64,000 bases of DNA, from contig NZ_WOEZ01000055.1 of assembly GCF_013177735.1 (NCBI RefSeq), positions 46,037-110,036 on the forward strand, given 5' to 3'. The notes beneath the pieces were generated by a model. That model worked only from the letters and a program-made list of their open reading frames with translations. It ran no database searches and was not told where the DNA came from. The position numbers and the translations under genes are program-made. Below are positions 44,996-54,334 of this stretch, piece after piece; within the stretch, counting starts at the first letter, position 1; each line of letters opens with the position of its first letter. This stretch comes from Paraburkholderia elongata. Lineage in GTDB: Bacteria; Pseudomonadota; Gammaproteobacteria; Burkholderiales; Burkholderiaceae.

Positions 44996-45357
44996 TCTGC
45001 CAGGCGTTTGTCCGCAAGCGCGTTCTGGCAATCCGCCAGCACCTGTTTCACCAGTCGCGCTTGAGGATCAAGCTCGTCCGTATCGAGAATCTCCTCGACG
45101 GCATCCCGCGCCCAATCGGCCTCGACAAATTTCGCGTGCCGCCGCGCAATCTCCAGTGCGGTTGCCGACAGTCTGGCGATACTCAACCAGTCGGCTTCCC
45201 GGGACCGATAATCGAGCCACTTATGGGCGGCCTGCACGTGAAACGCCGCGTCAGGCCAGTCCTCATTCAGGTAATAGGCGCCAAGGCAGCCGCATGTGAG
45301 CCAGCACAACAGCTCCAAACGGTCCCGTGGACTCAGATGATGGCGTACATCACTCAT
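44992..45357 (-). CDS. Conserved hypothetical protein (121 residues)
   Basis: Not a recognised family. It is predicted soluble and helical, rich in Ala, Leu, Asp and Arg. It starts MSDVRHHLSPRDRLELLCWL, has a central segment WPDAAFHVQAAHKWLDYRSR and ends in ADKRLAD. Its helix pattern resembles small helical-repeat proteins. The frame stays open upstream to 45510, but ATG 45357 best fits the composition. Its stop overlaps that of the convergent porin by three bases. Confidence 0.6.
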   Translation of the reverse strand: MSDVRHHLSPRDRLELLCWLTCGCLGAYYLNEDWPDAAFHVQAAHKWLDYRSREADWLSIARLSATALEIARRHAKFVEADWARDAVEEILDTDELDPQARLVKQVLADCQNALADKRLAD

Positions 45358-45531
45358 GGCGACGCTCGCTGCTGAAATTTGCGTTCCGGTGGGGACGGCA
45401 GGCCGCCCTCCGCTTACGTTACACAATATCACGCAGAATTCACGAGCGGCAATGCCTGACTGACCCTGGCGGGTCCGGCGCCACAAATGCCACTCGGCAC
45501 CAACGGGCAACCGGCAGCCGGCGCGGCTCCG

Positions 45532-46308
45532 TTAGCGCGTGGCGACGATAAACAGCCGCGGGAACGGCAACAGCACGGTGCCGTCGGCCAGGGCCGGACA
45601 AGCCCGCGTAACCGCATCCCGGTAGCGTTCCAGGAAGACACTTTCCTCACTGTCGTCGAGTTCGGCCAGGAACGGTCTCAGCGCGCTACCCTTGAACCAT
45701 TCGACTACCGCGTCCGCGCCGCCCGCGAGCGGGTGATAGTAGACGGTGCGCCACACGTCGACCCGCGCGCACTGCGGCTTGAGCAGCGAGTAGTACCAGT
45801 CGGCGCCGTAGCGCATGGTGCGCTCCAGCCCCCTGAGTTTGTTGGCCCAGGGGCCGTCCGCCGCGATTTCGCGCAGCAGACGATGCGCGGGTTCGTCGAG
45901 GTTGTCCGGCATTTGCACGGCAAGACTGCCGCCCGGCGCAAGTTTCTTCACCAGCGATGGAAACAACTGCTCGTGATTCGGCACCCACTGCAGCACGGCA
46001 TTGGCGAGGATCAGGTCGTAAGGGCCCGGCGCATCCCACGTCGCAATGTCGCTCACCTCGAACTGGAATTGCGGCAGGCGCTTGGCGGCCGCCGCGATCA
46101 TGTCGGCGGAACTGTCCAGACCGCTGACCGCCGCGCCGGGCAGGCGGGCCGCCAGCGCCTCGGTGGAGTTGCCGGGGCCGCAGCCGATGTCTACCGCCAC
46201 TCGCACATCCGTTGCCGGAACCGCCGCCAGCAGGTCCTTGACCGGACGCGTGCGTTCGTTTTCGAACAACACGTACTGCTTCGCAGCCCAATTCGTCGTT
46301 GAAGTCAT
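45532..46308 (-). CDS. tam: Trans-aconitate 2-methyltransferase
   Basis: A 258-residue S-adenosylmethionine methyltransferase that esterifies trans-aconitate, a toxic by-product of aconitase. It has AdoMet motif VDIGCGPGNSTEALAARLPG near residue 39, then GLDSSADMIAAA and NAVLQWVPNHEQLF as in Tam proteins. An AAGGAG ribosome site lies seven bases before the ATG. Length and pattern agree with the family throughout. It diverges from the LysR gene at 46456. Confidence 0.9.
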   Translation of the reverse strand: MTSTTNWAAKQYVLFENERTRPVKDLLAAVPATDVRVAVDIGCGPGNSTEALAARLPGAAVSGLDSSADMIAAAAKRLPQFQFEVSDIATWDAPGPYDLILANAVLQWVPNHEQLFPSLVKKLAPGGSLAVQMPDNLDEPAHRLLREIAADGPWANKLRGLERTMRYGADWYYSLLKPQCARVDVWRTVYYHPLAGGADAVVEWFKGSALRPFLAELDDSEESVFLERYRDAVTRACPALADGTVLLPFPRLFIVATR

Positions 46309-46455
46309 TTCTCGCTCCTTTGTCTCGATCGCTGGACCGTTTCCGCTGACATCCGCTCACAGTGTGCGGTATCGAACCGATCCAATCCGCTCATTCTGTG
46401 CGGCAGCGAAGGCGGAGTAAAATGAATTTATCTTCCCAATTCCTTCATTTTTCTA

Positions 46456-47352
46456 ATGAAAATCGACACGCTCGGCGTACAGGCGTTCGTCGCGATTGCG
46501 GATCGCTGCAGCTTTCAAGGCGCCGCCGCTTCACTGCACGTCACGCAAACGGCCATCACGCAACGCTTGCGTAAGCTCGAAACGTTTCTCGGCGTCACGC
46601 TGATCGAGCGGACCACCCGTTCCATGGCGCTGACGGAGATAGGGCGCAGTTTTCTGCCGCAGGCGCGCCGTTTGTTGGGCGAGCTTGCCGATGCGCTGGT
46701 GGAGATTCGTGAGACGGGAGTGGCCCGTCGCGGCGACGTGTCGATCGCCTGCGTGCCGACGGTGGGCGTGCAGTATCTGCCGCGCATTCTGCAGGCGTAT
46801 GCGGCGCGTTATCCGCATAACCGCATCAAGATTCTCGATCACGCGTCGTCCGCGGTGGAGGAGGCGGTGCTGCGCCGGGAGGTGGAGTTCGGCATCAATA
46901 TCGCCGGCGAGCATCATCCGGATCTCGCCAGCGTGCCGTTGACGGAAGACCGCTACGTGCTGATTTGCCATGAAGATCATCCGCTGGCGAAACGGCGGCG
47001 CATCGCCTGGCCGCAACTGCAACCGTATCCGCTGATCTTTGCCGGCGAGGTCAGCGGCAATCGCGCATTGCTCGATGTCGCGCTGGAAAAGAGCGAACTG
47101 GCGCTGCGCTCCTTTTATGAAGTGCAACGCAGTTCGACTGCTGTCGGCCTGGTCGCTCAGGGGGTGGGCGCGGCTGTCGTGCCGGCGCTCGCCATCCAGA
47201 AGGGCGCGTATCCGACGGTTCGCACCGTCGAGCTTACGCATCCGGTGGTCTCGCGCACGCTGGTCCTCGTGGCGCGCAAGACTGCCCAGTTGTCGCCGGC
47301 GGCGCAGGCGCTTTACGACATGATTCTTGAACAGGCGACGTTGAAAGTGTGA
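46456..47352 (+). CDS. LysR-family regulator
   Basis: A 298-residue transcription factor. Helix-turn-helix: SFQGAAASLHVTQTAITQRL. The C-terminal ligand domain has VPTVGVQYLPRILQAYAARY and GVGAAVVPALAIQKG. It lies between the divergent tam and the leftward polyamine genes; the target is unclear. The ribosome site is weak and the upstream region is AT-rich. Confidence 0.9.
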   Translation: MKIDTLGVQAFVAIADRCSFQGAAASLHVTQTAITQRLRKLETFLGVTLIERTTRSMALTEIGRSFLPQARRLLGELADALVEIRETGVARRGDVSIACVPTVGVQYLPRILQAYAARYPHNRIKILDHASSAVEEAVLRREVEFGINIAGEHHPDLASVPLTEDRYVLICHEDHPLAKRRRIAWPQLQPYPLIFAGEVSGNRALLDVALEKSELALRSFYEVQRSSTAVGLVAQGVGAAVVPALAIQKGAYPTVRTVELTHPVVSRTLVLVARKTAQLSPAAQALYDMILEQATLKV

Positions 47353-47379
47353 TGCGAGTACGAGACCTGGGGCCGGCCC

Positions 47380-48027
47380 CTACAAACACAGCGCCCGCAA
47401 ACAACTCGCCGCATGGCTGAGATCGTGCTCGATCGCGCGTCGCACACCGGCCGCGTCGCGCGCTTTTGCGGCGTTCAGCAATTCGTCGTGCGCATCGTTG
47501 AGGGTGCCGGCAAACTGCGCCTCGCCAAACAACAGGTTCGAAATCGGCCCGACCTGCAGCCACACCGTTTCGATCAACTCGAGCAGAAGCGGCGAGCCGG
47601 CCGCGCGGTACAGAATCAGATGGAACGCCTCGTTGGCATCGAGATAGCCCTTGGCGTCGGCAGTCGGCAGGGCCCGCGCCATCTGCTCATTCAGTTTTTC
47701 CAGCGTGTCCAGATCGTGCGCGCTGAGATGCGGCACGCCCAGTTCGGCCGCCTGGCCCTCGAGAATCAGGCGCACACGCAGCACATCGTCGAATTGTTCT
47801 TTCGACAGACGTGGCACCGTCACGCCGCAATTGGGCACGTTCACCAGCGCCGATTCGGCGGCAAGGCGCTGCAAGGCGGAGCGCACCGGCATCTCGCCCA
47901 CACCGAGTTCGGCGGCGACGTGACGGATCTTGATGCGCTCGCCCGGCACGAAGCGCCCGATCGTCAGCCATTGCCGTAGCGTTTCGTAGGTCTGGTCCTG
48001 CAGCGTGTGATGGCGCGAAGTTTTCAT
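47380..48027 (-). CDS. GntR/FCD-family regulator of the polyamine cluster
   Basis: A 215-residue regulator with a winged helix near the N-terminus (IKIRHVAAELGVGEMPVRSALQ) and a C-terminal FCD domain (VLRVRLILEGQAAE; NEAFHLILYRAAG). ATG 48027 gives the family start. It is the last gene of a leftward run with the aminotransferase and PuuA-like ligase. It probably controls them through the ATTTGATCAAAT palindromes upstream of the ligase; that link is inferred. Confidence 0.88.
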   Translation of the reverse strand: MKTSRHHTLQDQTYETLRQWLTIGRFVPGERIKIRHVAAELGVGEMPVRSALQRLAAESALVNVPNCGVTVPRLSKEQFDDVLRVRLILEGQAAELGVPHLSAHDLDTLEKLNEQMARALPTADAKGYLDANEAFHLILYRAAGSPLLLELIETVWLQVGPISNLLFGEAQFAGTLNDAHDELLNAAKARDAAGVRRAIEHDLSHAASCLRALCL

Positions 48028-48127
48028 AAAGCTCGGTGCGGGGGCCGAAATAAAGCTACAAAAAGGCTGCAAAAAAGGCCGGCAGTTTAGCGCCGGCCGC
48101 GCTCGATCGACCTCGATCCAACAAGCC

Positions 48128-49486
48128 TCAGGTCAGTTCGGCAAGGCAGGCGTCGAACGTGGAAACCAGTCTGTCGACGTCGGCCACTGACGTGTCAGGG
48201 CACACCAGGATCATGTTGTGAAACGGCGTGATCAGTACGCCGCGATTAAGCAGGTACAGGTGCACGATATGTTCCAGTTCCGGGTCTAGCTGGCGGCCGG
48301 CTTCGGCGCCGTTGCGCGGCGGTGTCGGCGTGAACTGGAATTCGGTGCGGGCGCCGACGCGCGTCACGCACCACGCGAGGCCATGACGCGCGATCGCACT
48401 TTTCAGGCCGGGCTCGATCCGCTCGGCGAGCGCGAACATGTGATCGTAGGCGGCATCGCTCATCACCTCGGCGAGCGTCGCGCGGATCGCGCTCATCGCC
48501 AGCATGTTCGCCGTCAGGGTAGTGCCGATGCCGGAGTGGCCGGGCGGTGCGCTGCGCTTGGCGTGCTGCGCGCGGGCGGCCAGTTCGGCGCTGAAACCGT
48601 ACACCGCGCACGGAAAGCCGCCGCCCACCGGTTTGCCGAGGATGAACAGGTCGGGTTCGAGGCCGTACGCCCGCGAGTAACCACCCGGCCCGCAGCTGAT
48701 GGTGTGGGTCTCGTCGATGGCCAGCAGCGTGCCGTAGCGGCGCATGAGCGCTTGCGCTTGCCGCCAGTAGTCCGGTTCGGGCAGCACCATGCCGATGTTG
48801 GTCATCGCCGGTTCGGCCAGCACACAGGCCACGTCGCCGTCTTTCAGCGCGTTTTCCAGCGCGGCCAGGTCGTTGAATTCGATCACGCGCGTGGTTTCGA
48901 GCAGGTCGTGCACCTGGCCGATCAGGCTGTCACGCTGTTGCGGCTTGCCGTCGACGAGATCGACGAACACGTCATCCACGGTGCCGTGATAGCAGCCGTT
49001 GAAGATCACGATCTGCCGGCGTCCGGTCGCCGCGCGCGCCCAGCGCAACGCAAAGCGGTTAGCGTCGCTCGCTGTCATCGCGAACTGCCAGTAGGGCAGC
49101 CCGAAACGGCGCGCGAGCTCTTCGCCGACCCACGCGACATCTTCGCCCGGCAGCATGGTCGTCAAGCCGCGCTCAGCCTGGGCAGCGATCGCGCGGGCCA
49201 CGGGGACGGGCGAGTGGCCGAACATCGCACCGGTGTCGCCGAGGCAGAAGTCGGCGTAGCGATGACCGTCCACGTCGGTAAACGTGGCGCCGAGCGCTTG
49301 ATCGACGTAGAGCGAGAAGGGTGTCGACCAGTCGTTCATCCAGTGCAGCGGCACGCCGAACAGCAGGTGGTGCGCGGCGCGTTCGGATAGCGCGCGGGAT
49401 TTCGGCATGGCCTCCGCAAACGCGTGACGTTCGCGTTCGACCAGCGCTTGCGCACGCTCCCAGTTGATGCCGTGGCGGGTATTCAA
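48128..49486 (-). CDS. Class III aminotransferase (polyamine cluster)
   Basis: PLP-dependent, fold-type I enzyme similar in pattern to glutamate-1-semialdehyde-type and omega-amino acid aminotransferases. It has FTDVDGHRYADFCLGDTGAM, NGCYHGTVDDVF, the PLP-phosphate region LLAIDETHTIS, and the Schiff-base Lys in LFILGKPVGGGFPCAVYG. There is no nearby ATG upstream of 49408. TTG 49486 with GGAGAAG before it gives an N-terminus (NTRHGINWERAQALVERER) that reads like real protein, so a TTG start is proposed. It starts 51 bases after the ligase gene and probably removes an amino group from a glutamylated or free polyamine. Confidence 0.85.
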   Translation of the reverse strand: MNTRHGINWERAQALVERERHAFAEAMPKSRALSERAAHHLLFGVPLHWMNDWSTPFSLYVDQALGATFTDVDGHRYADFCLGDTGAMFGHSPVPVARAIAAQAERGLTTMLPGEDVAWVGEELARRFGLPYWQFAMTASDANRFALRWARAATGRRQIVIFNGCYHGTVDDVFVDLVDGKPQQRDSLIGQVHDLLETTRVIEFNDLAALENALKDGDVACVLAEPAMTNIGMVLPEPDYWRQAQALMRRYGTLLAIDETHTISCGPGGYSRAYGLEPDLFILGKPVGGGFPCAVYGFSAELAARAQHAKRSAPPGHSGIGTTLTANMLAMSAIRATLAEVMSDAAYDHMFALAERIEPGLKSAIARHGLAWCVTRVGARTEFQFTPTPPRNGAEAGRQLDPELEHIVHLYLLNRGVLITPFHNMILVCPDTSVADVDRLVSTFDACLAELT

Positions 49487-49536
49487 ATCCAGCTTCTCCA
49501 ATGAAGTTTCAATAATGTTCCCGCGGCCGCCCGCGC

Positions 49537-50886
49537 TCAGACGAGCAGTTGCAGATGCTCGCGTTCCCACGCGGTAATGCCTTGCGAGAAGGTCTCGAAC
49601 TCTTTTTCCTTTACCGCGCAATAGGCCTGCACGAAGTTGTCGCCGAGCACGTCCGCGAGTTCGGTGCACTTCAGGAGCGCCTTGAGCGCATCTTCGAGAC
49701 CGCGCGGCAATTCGTATTCGAGGTCGTAGGCGCTTTCGACCATCGGCGCCGACGCTTCCTGCTGCTCCACCATGCCGAGATAGCCGCAAGCGAGGGTGGC
49801 CGCCATCGCCAGATACGGATTGACGTCGACGCCCGGCACGCGGTTTTCGAGCCGCCGGCCGTCCGGCCCGGAGTTCGGCACGCGGATGCCGCAGGTGCGG
49901 TTGTCGTAGCCCCAGCGCACGTTGATCGGCGCGGCGGTAAAGCGCGACAGACGCCGGTAGGAATTCACGTAGGGGGCGAACATCGGCATGGCTTGCGGCA
50001 TGTACTTCTGCAAGCCGCCGATATAGTTGAAAAACAGCGGGCTCGCCGTCCCGTCGGGCAGCGAAAAGATGTTCTCGCCGGTTTTGTGATCGACAATGCT
50101 CTGATGAATATGCATCGCACTGCCTGGTTCGTGCTCCATCGGCTTGGCCATGAAAGTCGCGAAAATGCCATGACGGTAGGCGGTTTCGCGCACTGCGCGC
50201 TTGAACAGGAACACGCGGTCGGCGAGATCGAGCGCGTCGCCGTGAGAAAAATTGATCTCCATCTGCCCCGCGCCGACTTCATGCACGAGCGTTTCGACGC
50301 CGAGATGTGTCATCTCGCAGAAGCGCGACAGGTCCTGGAAAAACGGATCGAATTCGTTGACGGCGTCGATCGAGAACGACTGGCGGCCGGCTTCGTGACG
50401 CCCCGCGCGGCCGAGCGGCGGGCGCAGCGGTTCATGCGGGTTTTTGTTCTGCGCGATCAGGTAGAACTCCATCTCCGGCGCGACCACGGGACGCCAGCCC
50501 TTTTCCTCATAGAGCTTCAGCACCCGCCGCAACACCGCACGCGGCGAAATGCCGATCGGCTTGCCGTCGAGTCCGACGCAATCGTGGATCACCACCGCGA
50601 CCTGCTCGATGGCCCACGGTACGAGCCGCACCGTGTTCGGATCGGGGATGCAGACCATGTCGGGATCGCTCGGCCCGACAAAGCGCTCGAAATCCGCGAA
50701 CTCGCCGTTGACGGTAATCATCAGGAGCGCGTTCGACATGTGCATCTTGCCTTCCGAGAGAAACAGGTTCTTCGGCACGATCTTGCCGCGAGCGACGCCC
50801 GTCATGTCCGGTATCACGCATTCCACTTCATGGATGCGGTGATGTTCCAGGAATTCACGCAGGTCCGCGCGTAGGTCGCTTTGCAA
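49537..50886 (-). CDS. puuA: Glutamine synthetase-like gamma-glutamylpolyamine ligase
   Basis: A 449-residue glutamine-synthetase-fold ligase of the PuuA type, expected to couple glutamate to putrescine or another amine using ATP. Motifs: PEMEFYLIAQNK and GAGQMEINFSHG (metal-binding Glu residues), GSAMHIHQSIVD (ATP region), and RVPNSGPDGRRLENRVPG. The start codon is TTG 50886 with GGAG seven bases before it. Aminotransferase and GntR genes follow; N-carbamoylputrescine amidase and acetylpolyamine hydrolase genes lie on the other side. This supports polyamine rather than ammonia as substrate. Confidence 0.88.
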   Translation of the reverse strand: MQSDLRADLREFLEHHRIHEVECVIPDMTGVARGKIVPKNLFLSEGKMHMSNALLMITVNGEFADFERFVGPSDPDMVCIPDPNTVRLVPWAIEQVAVVIHDCVGLDGKPIGISPRAVLRRVLKLYEEKGWRPVVAPEMEFYLIAQNKNPHEPLRPPLGRAGRHEAGRQSFSIDAVNEFDPFFQDLSRFCEMTHLGVETLVHEVGAGQMEINFSHGDALDLADRVFLFKRAVRETAYRHGIFATFMAKPMEHEPGSAMHIHQSIVDHKTGENIFSLPDGTASPLFFNYIGGLQKYMPQAMPMFAPYVNSYRRLSRFTAAPINVRWGYDNRTCGIRVPNSGPDGRRLENRVPGVDVNPYLAMAATLACGYLGMVEQQEASAPMVESAYDLEYELPRGLEDALKALLKCTELADVLGDNFVQAYCAVKEKEFETFSQGITAWEREHLQLLV

Positions 50887-50985
50887 GGTTGACTCCAGTC
50901 GGTTGATGAAGACGGCGCGAAGCGCGGCTGCAAACCTTGCGCGACGAGCTGCCAGTTCGGGAAAGCTGGGCGTTTTGCATGATGA

Positions 50986-51037
50986 GATTTGATCAAATCA
51001 TCGCACGGATTTTTCCTTTTGGGAAATTTGATCAAAT
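50986..51037. promoter_or_regulatory. Paired ATTTGATCAAAT palindromes, puuA/AraC intergenic region
   Basis: Two perfect 12-base palindromes: GATTTGATCAAATC (50986-50999) and ATTTGATCAAAT (51026-51037). Their centres are 39 bases apart, between the divergent puuA-like and AraC genes. They are probable operators, most likely for the GntR/FCD protein at 47380. Confidence 0.7.
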
Positions 51038-51072
51038 ATCATCGCTTCATTGAGGGAACCCGAGATCCGCCT

Positions 51073-52110
51073 ATGACCGATGCACCGTGTTCGCAACGCC
51101 CTTCGCCGGCCCAGTGCGTCGCGACCTTGCATACGATTGCCGCCGCCGTCTCCTTGCTGGAGCGGCAGGGGATCGGTGCGGAGGTGCTGCTGGCGGGAAG
51201 CGGCATCAGCGAGGGCGATTTGCGGCAGCCGTCCGGGCTCGTCACGCACGCGCAGGAGCTGATCGTGTTCGCCAACGCGCTGCGCGCCTGCGGCGATACG
51301 CGTATCGGCCTCGATATCGGCCGCGCGATGCATATTTCGAGCTACGGCATCCTCGGTTACGCGATGTTGGTGAGTCCCACGCTCGGCGACGCGCTGCAGT
51401 GCGCCCAGGACTTTCCCGTACTGCTCGGAAGCTACTTCAAGGTTTCGCTGCGCCGCAATGGCGACGAAGCGGCGATCGTCGCGGCCGATTATCACTACCG
51501 GCCAGATCTCACCGTGATCAATACGGACATGTGCCTCGCGTCGATGTGGGCGATTGTCTGTGACGTGCTGTCAGCGCGGCGCGCGCCTGCCGCGCTCGAG
51601 GTGACGTTCGGCGCTCCGGCTCACGCGGAAGCCTACGAAGAGCGGATAGGCCGCCACGCGACCTTCGACGCCGCCGAAAACGCGCTGATTTTTCCGGCCA
51701 GCTGGCTCGACGAACCGTTGCCCCTTGCGGAACCGGTGAGCTATCTGATGTCACGCCAGCAATGCGCGCAATTCGAGCGCGAATGGGCCACCGCGGCGGG
51801 CAACGACGTGACCGCAAGGAGCCTGCGCCTGCTGTATTCCGACCCATGCCGCTACGGTTCGCTGCGCGCGCTCGCCGATGCGCTGTGCGTGTCGGAACGC
51901 ACGCTCAGACGGCGTCTCGCGGGCAGCGGCTCCGCCTTCCAGGCGCTGCTCGACCGCGTGCGCCACGATCTCGCGCTCGACTACCTGGTGCGTACGCGCC
52001 TGTCGATGTCGGATATCGCCGAGCGTCTCGGCTATAGCGAAACGGCTGGCTTCCGGCACGCGTTCCGCCGTTGGACCGGCCAATGTCCGAGCGACTACCG
52101 CTGCGCGTAG
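51073..52110 (+). CDS. AraC-family regulator (polyamine cluster)
   Basis: A 345-residue regulator with an 'Arabinose_bd' type sensing domain (ISSYGILGYAMLVSPTLGDAL) and a C-terminal AraC domain (SLRALADALCVSERTLRRRL; MSDIAERLGYSETAGFRHAF). ATG 51073 starts MTDAPCSQ. The open frame reaches back to 50989, but that segment overlaps the palindromic operators. It diverges from the puuA-like gene and precedes the amidase. It may activate the rightward genes. Confidence 0.87.
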   Translation: MTDAPCSQRPSPAQCVATLHTIAAAVSLLERQGIGAEVLLAGSGISEGDLRQPSGLVTHAQELIVFANALRACGDTRIGLDIGRAMHISSYGILGYAMLVSPTLGDALQCAQDFPVLLGSYFKVSLRRNGDEAAIVAADYHYRPDLTVINTDMCLASMWAIVCDVLSARRAPAALEVTFGAPAHAEAYEERIGRHATFDAAENALIFPASWLDEPLPLAEPVSYLMSRQQCAQFEREWATAAGNDVTARSLRLLYSDPCRYGSLRALADALCVSERTLRRRLAGSGSAFQALLDRVRHDLALDYLVRTRLSMSDIAERLGYSETAGFRHAFRRWTGQCPSDYRCA

Positions 52111-52305
52111 CCAGCGGTTCTGTCTTGAGTCTTTTTGAGCGCACGGTGTCAGCGGCGCAGCCACGCGCTGTCGGGTCACGTCCCAACGTCATGCCGCCCC
52201 CGGCCACATTGGCCACATTTATCCCCTCGATGACCGCTTCTCCGTTATCGCTCATCCGCGCACCTCGGGCAGAATTTTCCCAGACGAATACAAGGGAGAC
52301 ACGAA

Positions 52306-53199
52306 ATGCGCGCAGTCAACGTAGCGGCAATCCAGTTGGCCGTACCCGGATGGGATCGCGAGGCGAATCTCGCGGAAGCCGAGCGCCTGGTGCGCGAAGC
52401 GGCGGCACAGGGCGCGCAGGTGATTCTGCTGCCTGAGCTGTTCGAGTTGCCGTACTTCTGCACCGAACAGGATTCAAAGCACTTCCGCCATGCGCTGCCG
52501 TTCGAAGGCCATCCCGCCATCACGCGCTTTAGTCGCGTCGCGGCAGAGTTGAACGTGGTCCTGCCGATCAGCTTCTTCGAACGGGCCGGCAACGTCTTCT
52601 TCAACACGGTGGCGATGATCGACGCCGATGGCAGCGTGCTCGGCCGCTACCGCAAAACCCATATCCCCGACGGCCCAGGCTACAGCGAGAAGTACTACTT
52701 CACGCCTGGCGACACGGGCTTTCGCGTCTGGCCGACGCGTTACGGCACACTCGGCGTCGGTATCTGCTGGGACCAGTGGTTCCCGGAGACGGCCCGTGCG
52801 ATGGCGCTGCTCGGCGCCGAACTGCTGTTCTATCCGACCGCGATCGGCAGCGAACCGCAAGACCCCTCGCTCGACAGCGGCGCGCACTGGCAGCGCGTGA
52901 TGCAGGGCCACGCAGGCGCGAATCTCGTGCCGCTGATTGCCGCGAATCGCACCGGCCGCGAGCAAGGCCGCGACTTCCCGCAGCGCTATTACGGCTCGTC
53001 GTTCATCGCCGATCAGTATGGCGAGCAGGTGCAGAAAGCGGGGCGCGACGAGCCCGCGATCCTGCTTCATCGTTTCGATCTGGATGCGGTTGCCGCGACT
53101 CGTCAAGCATGGGGTGTGTTTCGCGACCGGCGTCCGGCCTGCTACGGCATCCTCGCGACGAGCGATGGTGTACACCGTACCCAGGAGGGGGCATCTTGA
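52306..53199 (+). CDS. aguB: N-carbamoylputrescine amidase
   Basis: Nitrilase-superfamily enzyme hydrolysing N-carbamoylputrescine to putrescine, ammonia and CO2 in arginine-derived polyamine metabolism. The 297 residues carry the Glu-Lys-Cys triad: Glu in LLPELFELPYF (near 45), Lys in RYRKTHIPDGP (near 119) and Cys in GVGICWDQWFPE (near 157). GGGAG precedes the ATG. The partner agmatine deiminase (AguA) is not in the window. It is followed at 86 bases by the acetylpolyamine deacetylase gene. Confidence 0.92.
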   Translation: MRAVNVAAIQLAVPGWDREANLAEAERLVREAAAQGAQVILLPELFELPYFCTEQDSKHFRHALPFEGHPAITRFSRVAAELNVVLPISFFERAGNVFFNTVAMIDADGSVLGRYRKTHIPDGPGYSEKYYFTPGDTGFRVWPTRYGTLGVGICWDQWFPETARAMALLGAELLFYPTAIGSEPQDPSLDSGAHWQRVMQGHAGANLVPLIAANRTGREQGRDFPQRYYGSSFIADQYGEQVQKAGRDEPAILLHRFDLDAVAATRQAWGVFRDRRPACYGILATSDGVHRTQEGAS

Positions 53200-53284
53200 G
53201 TATCGTATCCACGAGCGTGGCCGGCCTTGACGGGTACGGATTGAGTGATGGATTCGAGCAGCAAGCACCCTGAGGAGACATTGC

Positions 53285-54316
53285 ATGTTGACTGTGTATA
53301 GCGATCGGCACCGGCTGCACCATGGCCATGCTGAATTGATCGACGGCGAAATGAAGCCTTGCTTCGAGATGCCGAGCCGCGCTGATTTCATACTGGAACG
53401 GGTGCGCGAAACGAAGCTCGGCGAAGTGATTGCGCCCGCATCGTTCGGGCTCGATCCGGTGCACCGTATTCACGACAAGGGCTTCATTGCTTTTCTTGGC
53501 AGCGCATGGGACGAATGGAGCGCGCTCGGCCGCAAGCACGACGCGCTTCCGCTCATATGGCCGGTGCGTGGCATGCGCCAGGACCGCGTGCCGGAAGATA
53601 TCGACGGCAAGCTCGGCTACTACTCGATGGATGCGGGTGTGCCGATCACCGCGGGCACCTGGGCGGCAGTGAGCGATGCAGTGGATGTCGCGCTGACCGG
53701 CGCGCGCCACGTGAGGGAGGGCGCACGCGGCGCGTTCTCGTTGTGCCGGCCGCCCGGGCATCACGCCGCGGCGGACTATATGGGCGGCTACTGCTATATC
53801 AACAACGCGGCAGTGGCGGCGCAGTCATTCCTCGACGCGGGCGCGAAACGCGTGGCGATTCTCGACGTCGACTATCACCACGGCAACGGCACGCAGAGCA
53901 TTTTCTATCACCGTTCGGACGTGTTGTTCGTGTCGTTGCATGGCGATCCGCGCACCGAGTATCCGTTCTTTCTCGGGCACGCCGACGAAACCGGCACGGG
54001 TGCGGGCCTCGGCTACAACGCGAACTTCCCGCTGCAACCGGGTACGGCGTGGGCCGACTATACGGTGGCGCTCGACGCGGCTTGCGCGCGTGTCGCTGAA
54101 TACACGCCCGATGCGCTGGTGGTGTCGCTCGGTGTCGATACTTTCGAAGAAGACCCGATTTCGCAGTTCAAGCTGCGCAGCGCCGACTATCTGCGCATCG
54201 GCGAGGCGATTGGTCGATTGGGGAAACCGACTTTGTTCGTGATGGAAGGCGGCTACGCGGTCGCGGCGATCGGGGTGAATGCGGTGAATGTGCTGACGGG
54301 GTTTGAGTCGGTTTAA
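53285..54316 (+). CDS. aphA: Acetylpolyamine amidohydrolase (histone deacetylase family)
   Basis: Zinc-dependent deacetylase of 343 residues. It has the HDAC-fold motifs RPPGHHA (active-site His pair near 158), LDVDYHHGNGTQ (zinc ligands Asp and His), SLGVDTFEEDP (third ligand Asp) and EGGY. Bacterial proteins of this length with these motifs are mostly acetylpolyamine amidohydrolases, and the surrounding polyamine genes agree. GAGGAG precedes the ATG. Confidence 0.9.
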   Translation: MLTVYSDRHRLHHGHAELIDGEMKPCFEMPSRADFILERVRETKLGEVIAPASFGLDPVHRIHDKGFIAFLGSAWDEWSALGRKHDALPLIWPVRGMRQDRVPEDIDGKLGYYSMDAGVPITAGTWAAVSDAVDVALTGARHVREGARGAFSLCRPPGHHAAADYMGGYCYINNAAVAAQSFLDAGAKRVAILDVDYHHGNGTQSIFYHRSDVLFVSLHGDPRTEYPFFLGHADETGTGAGLGYNANFPLQPGTAWADYTVALDAACARVAEYTPDALVVSLGVDTFEEDPISQFKLRSADYLRIGEAIGRLGKPTLFVMEGGYAVAAIGVNAVNVLTGFESV

Positions 54317-54334
54317 CTGAGCGGCCACGATCCC

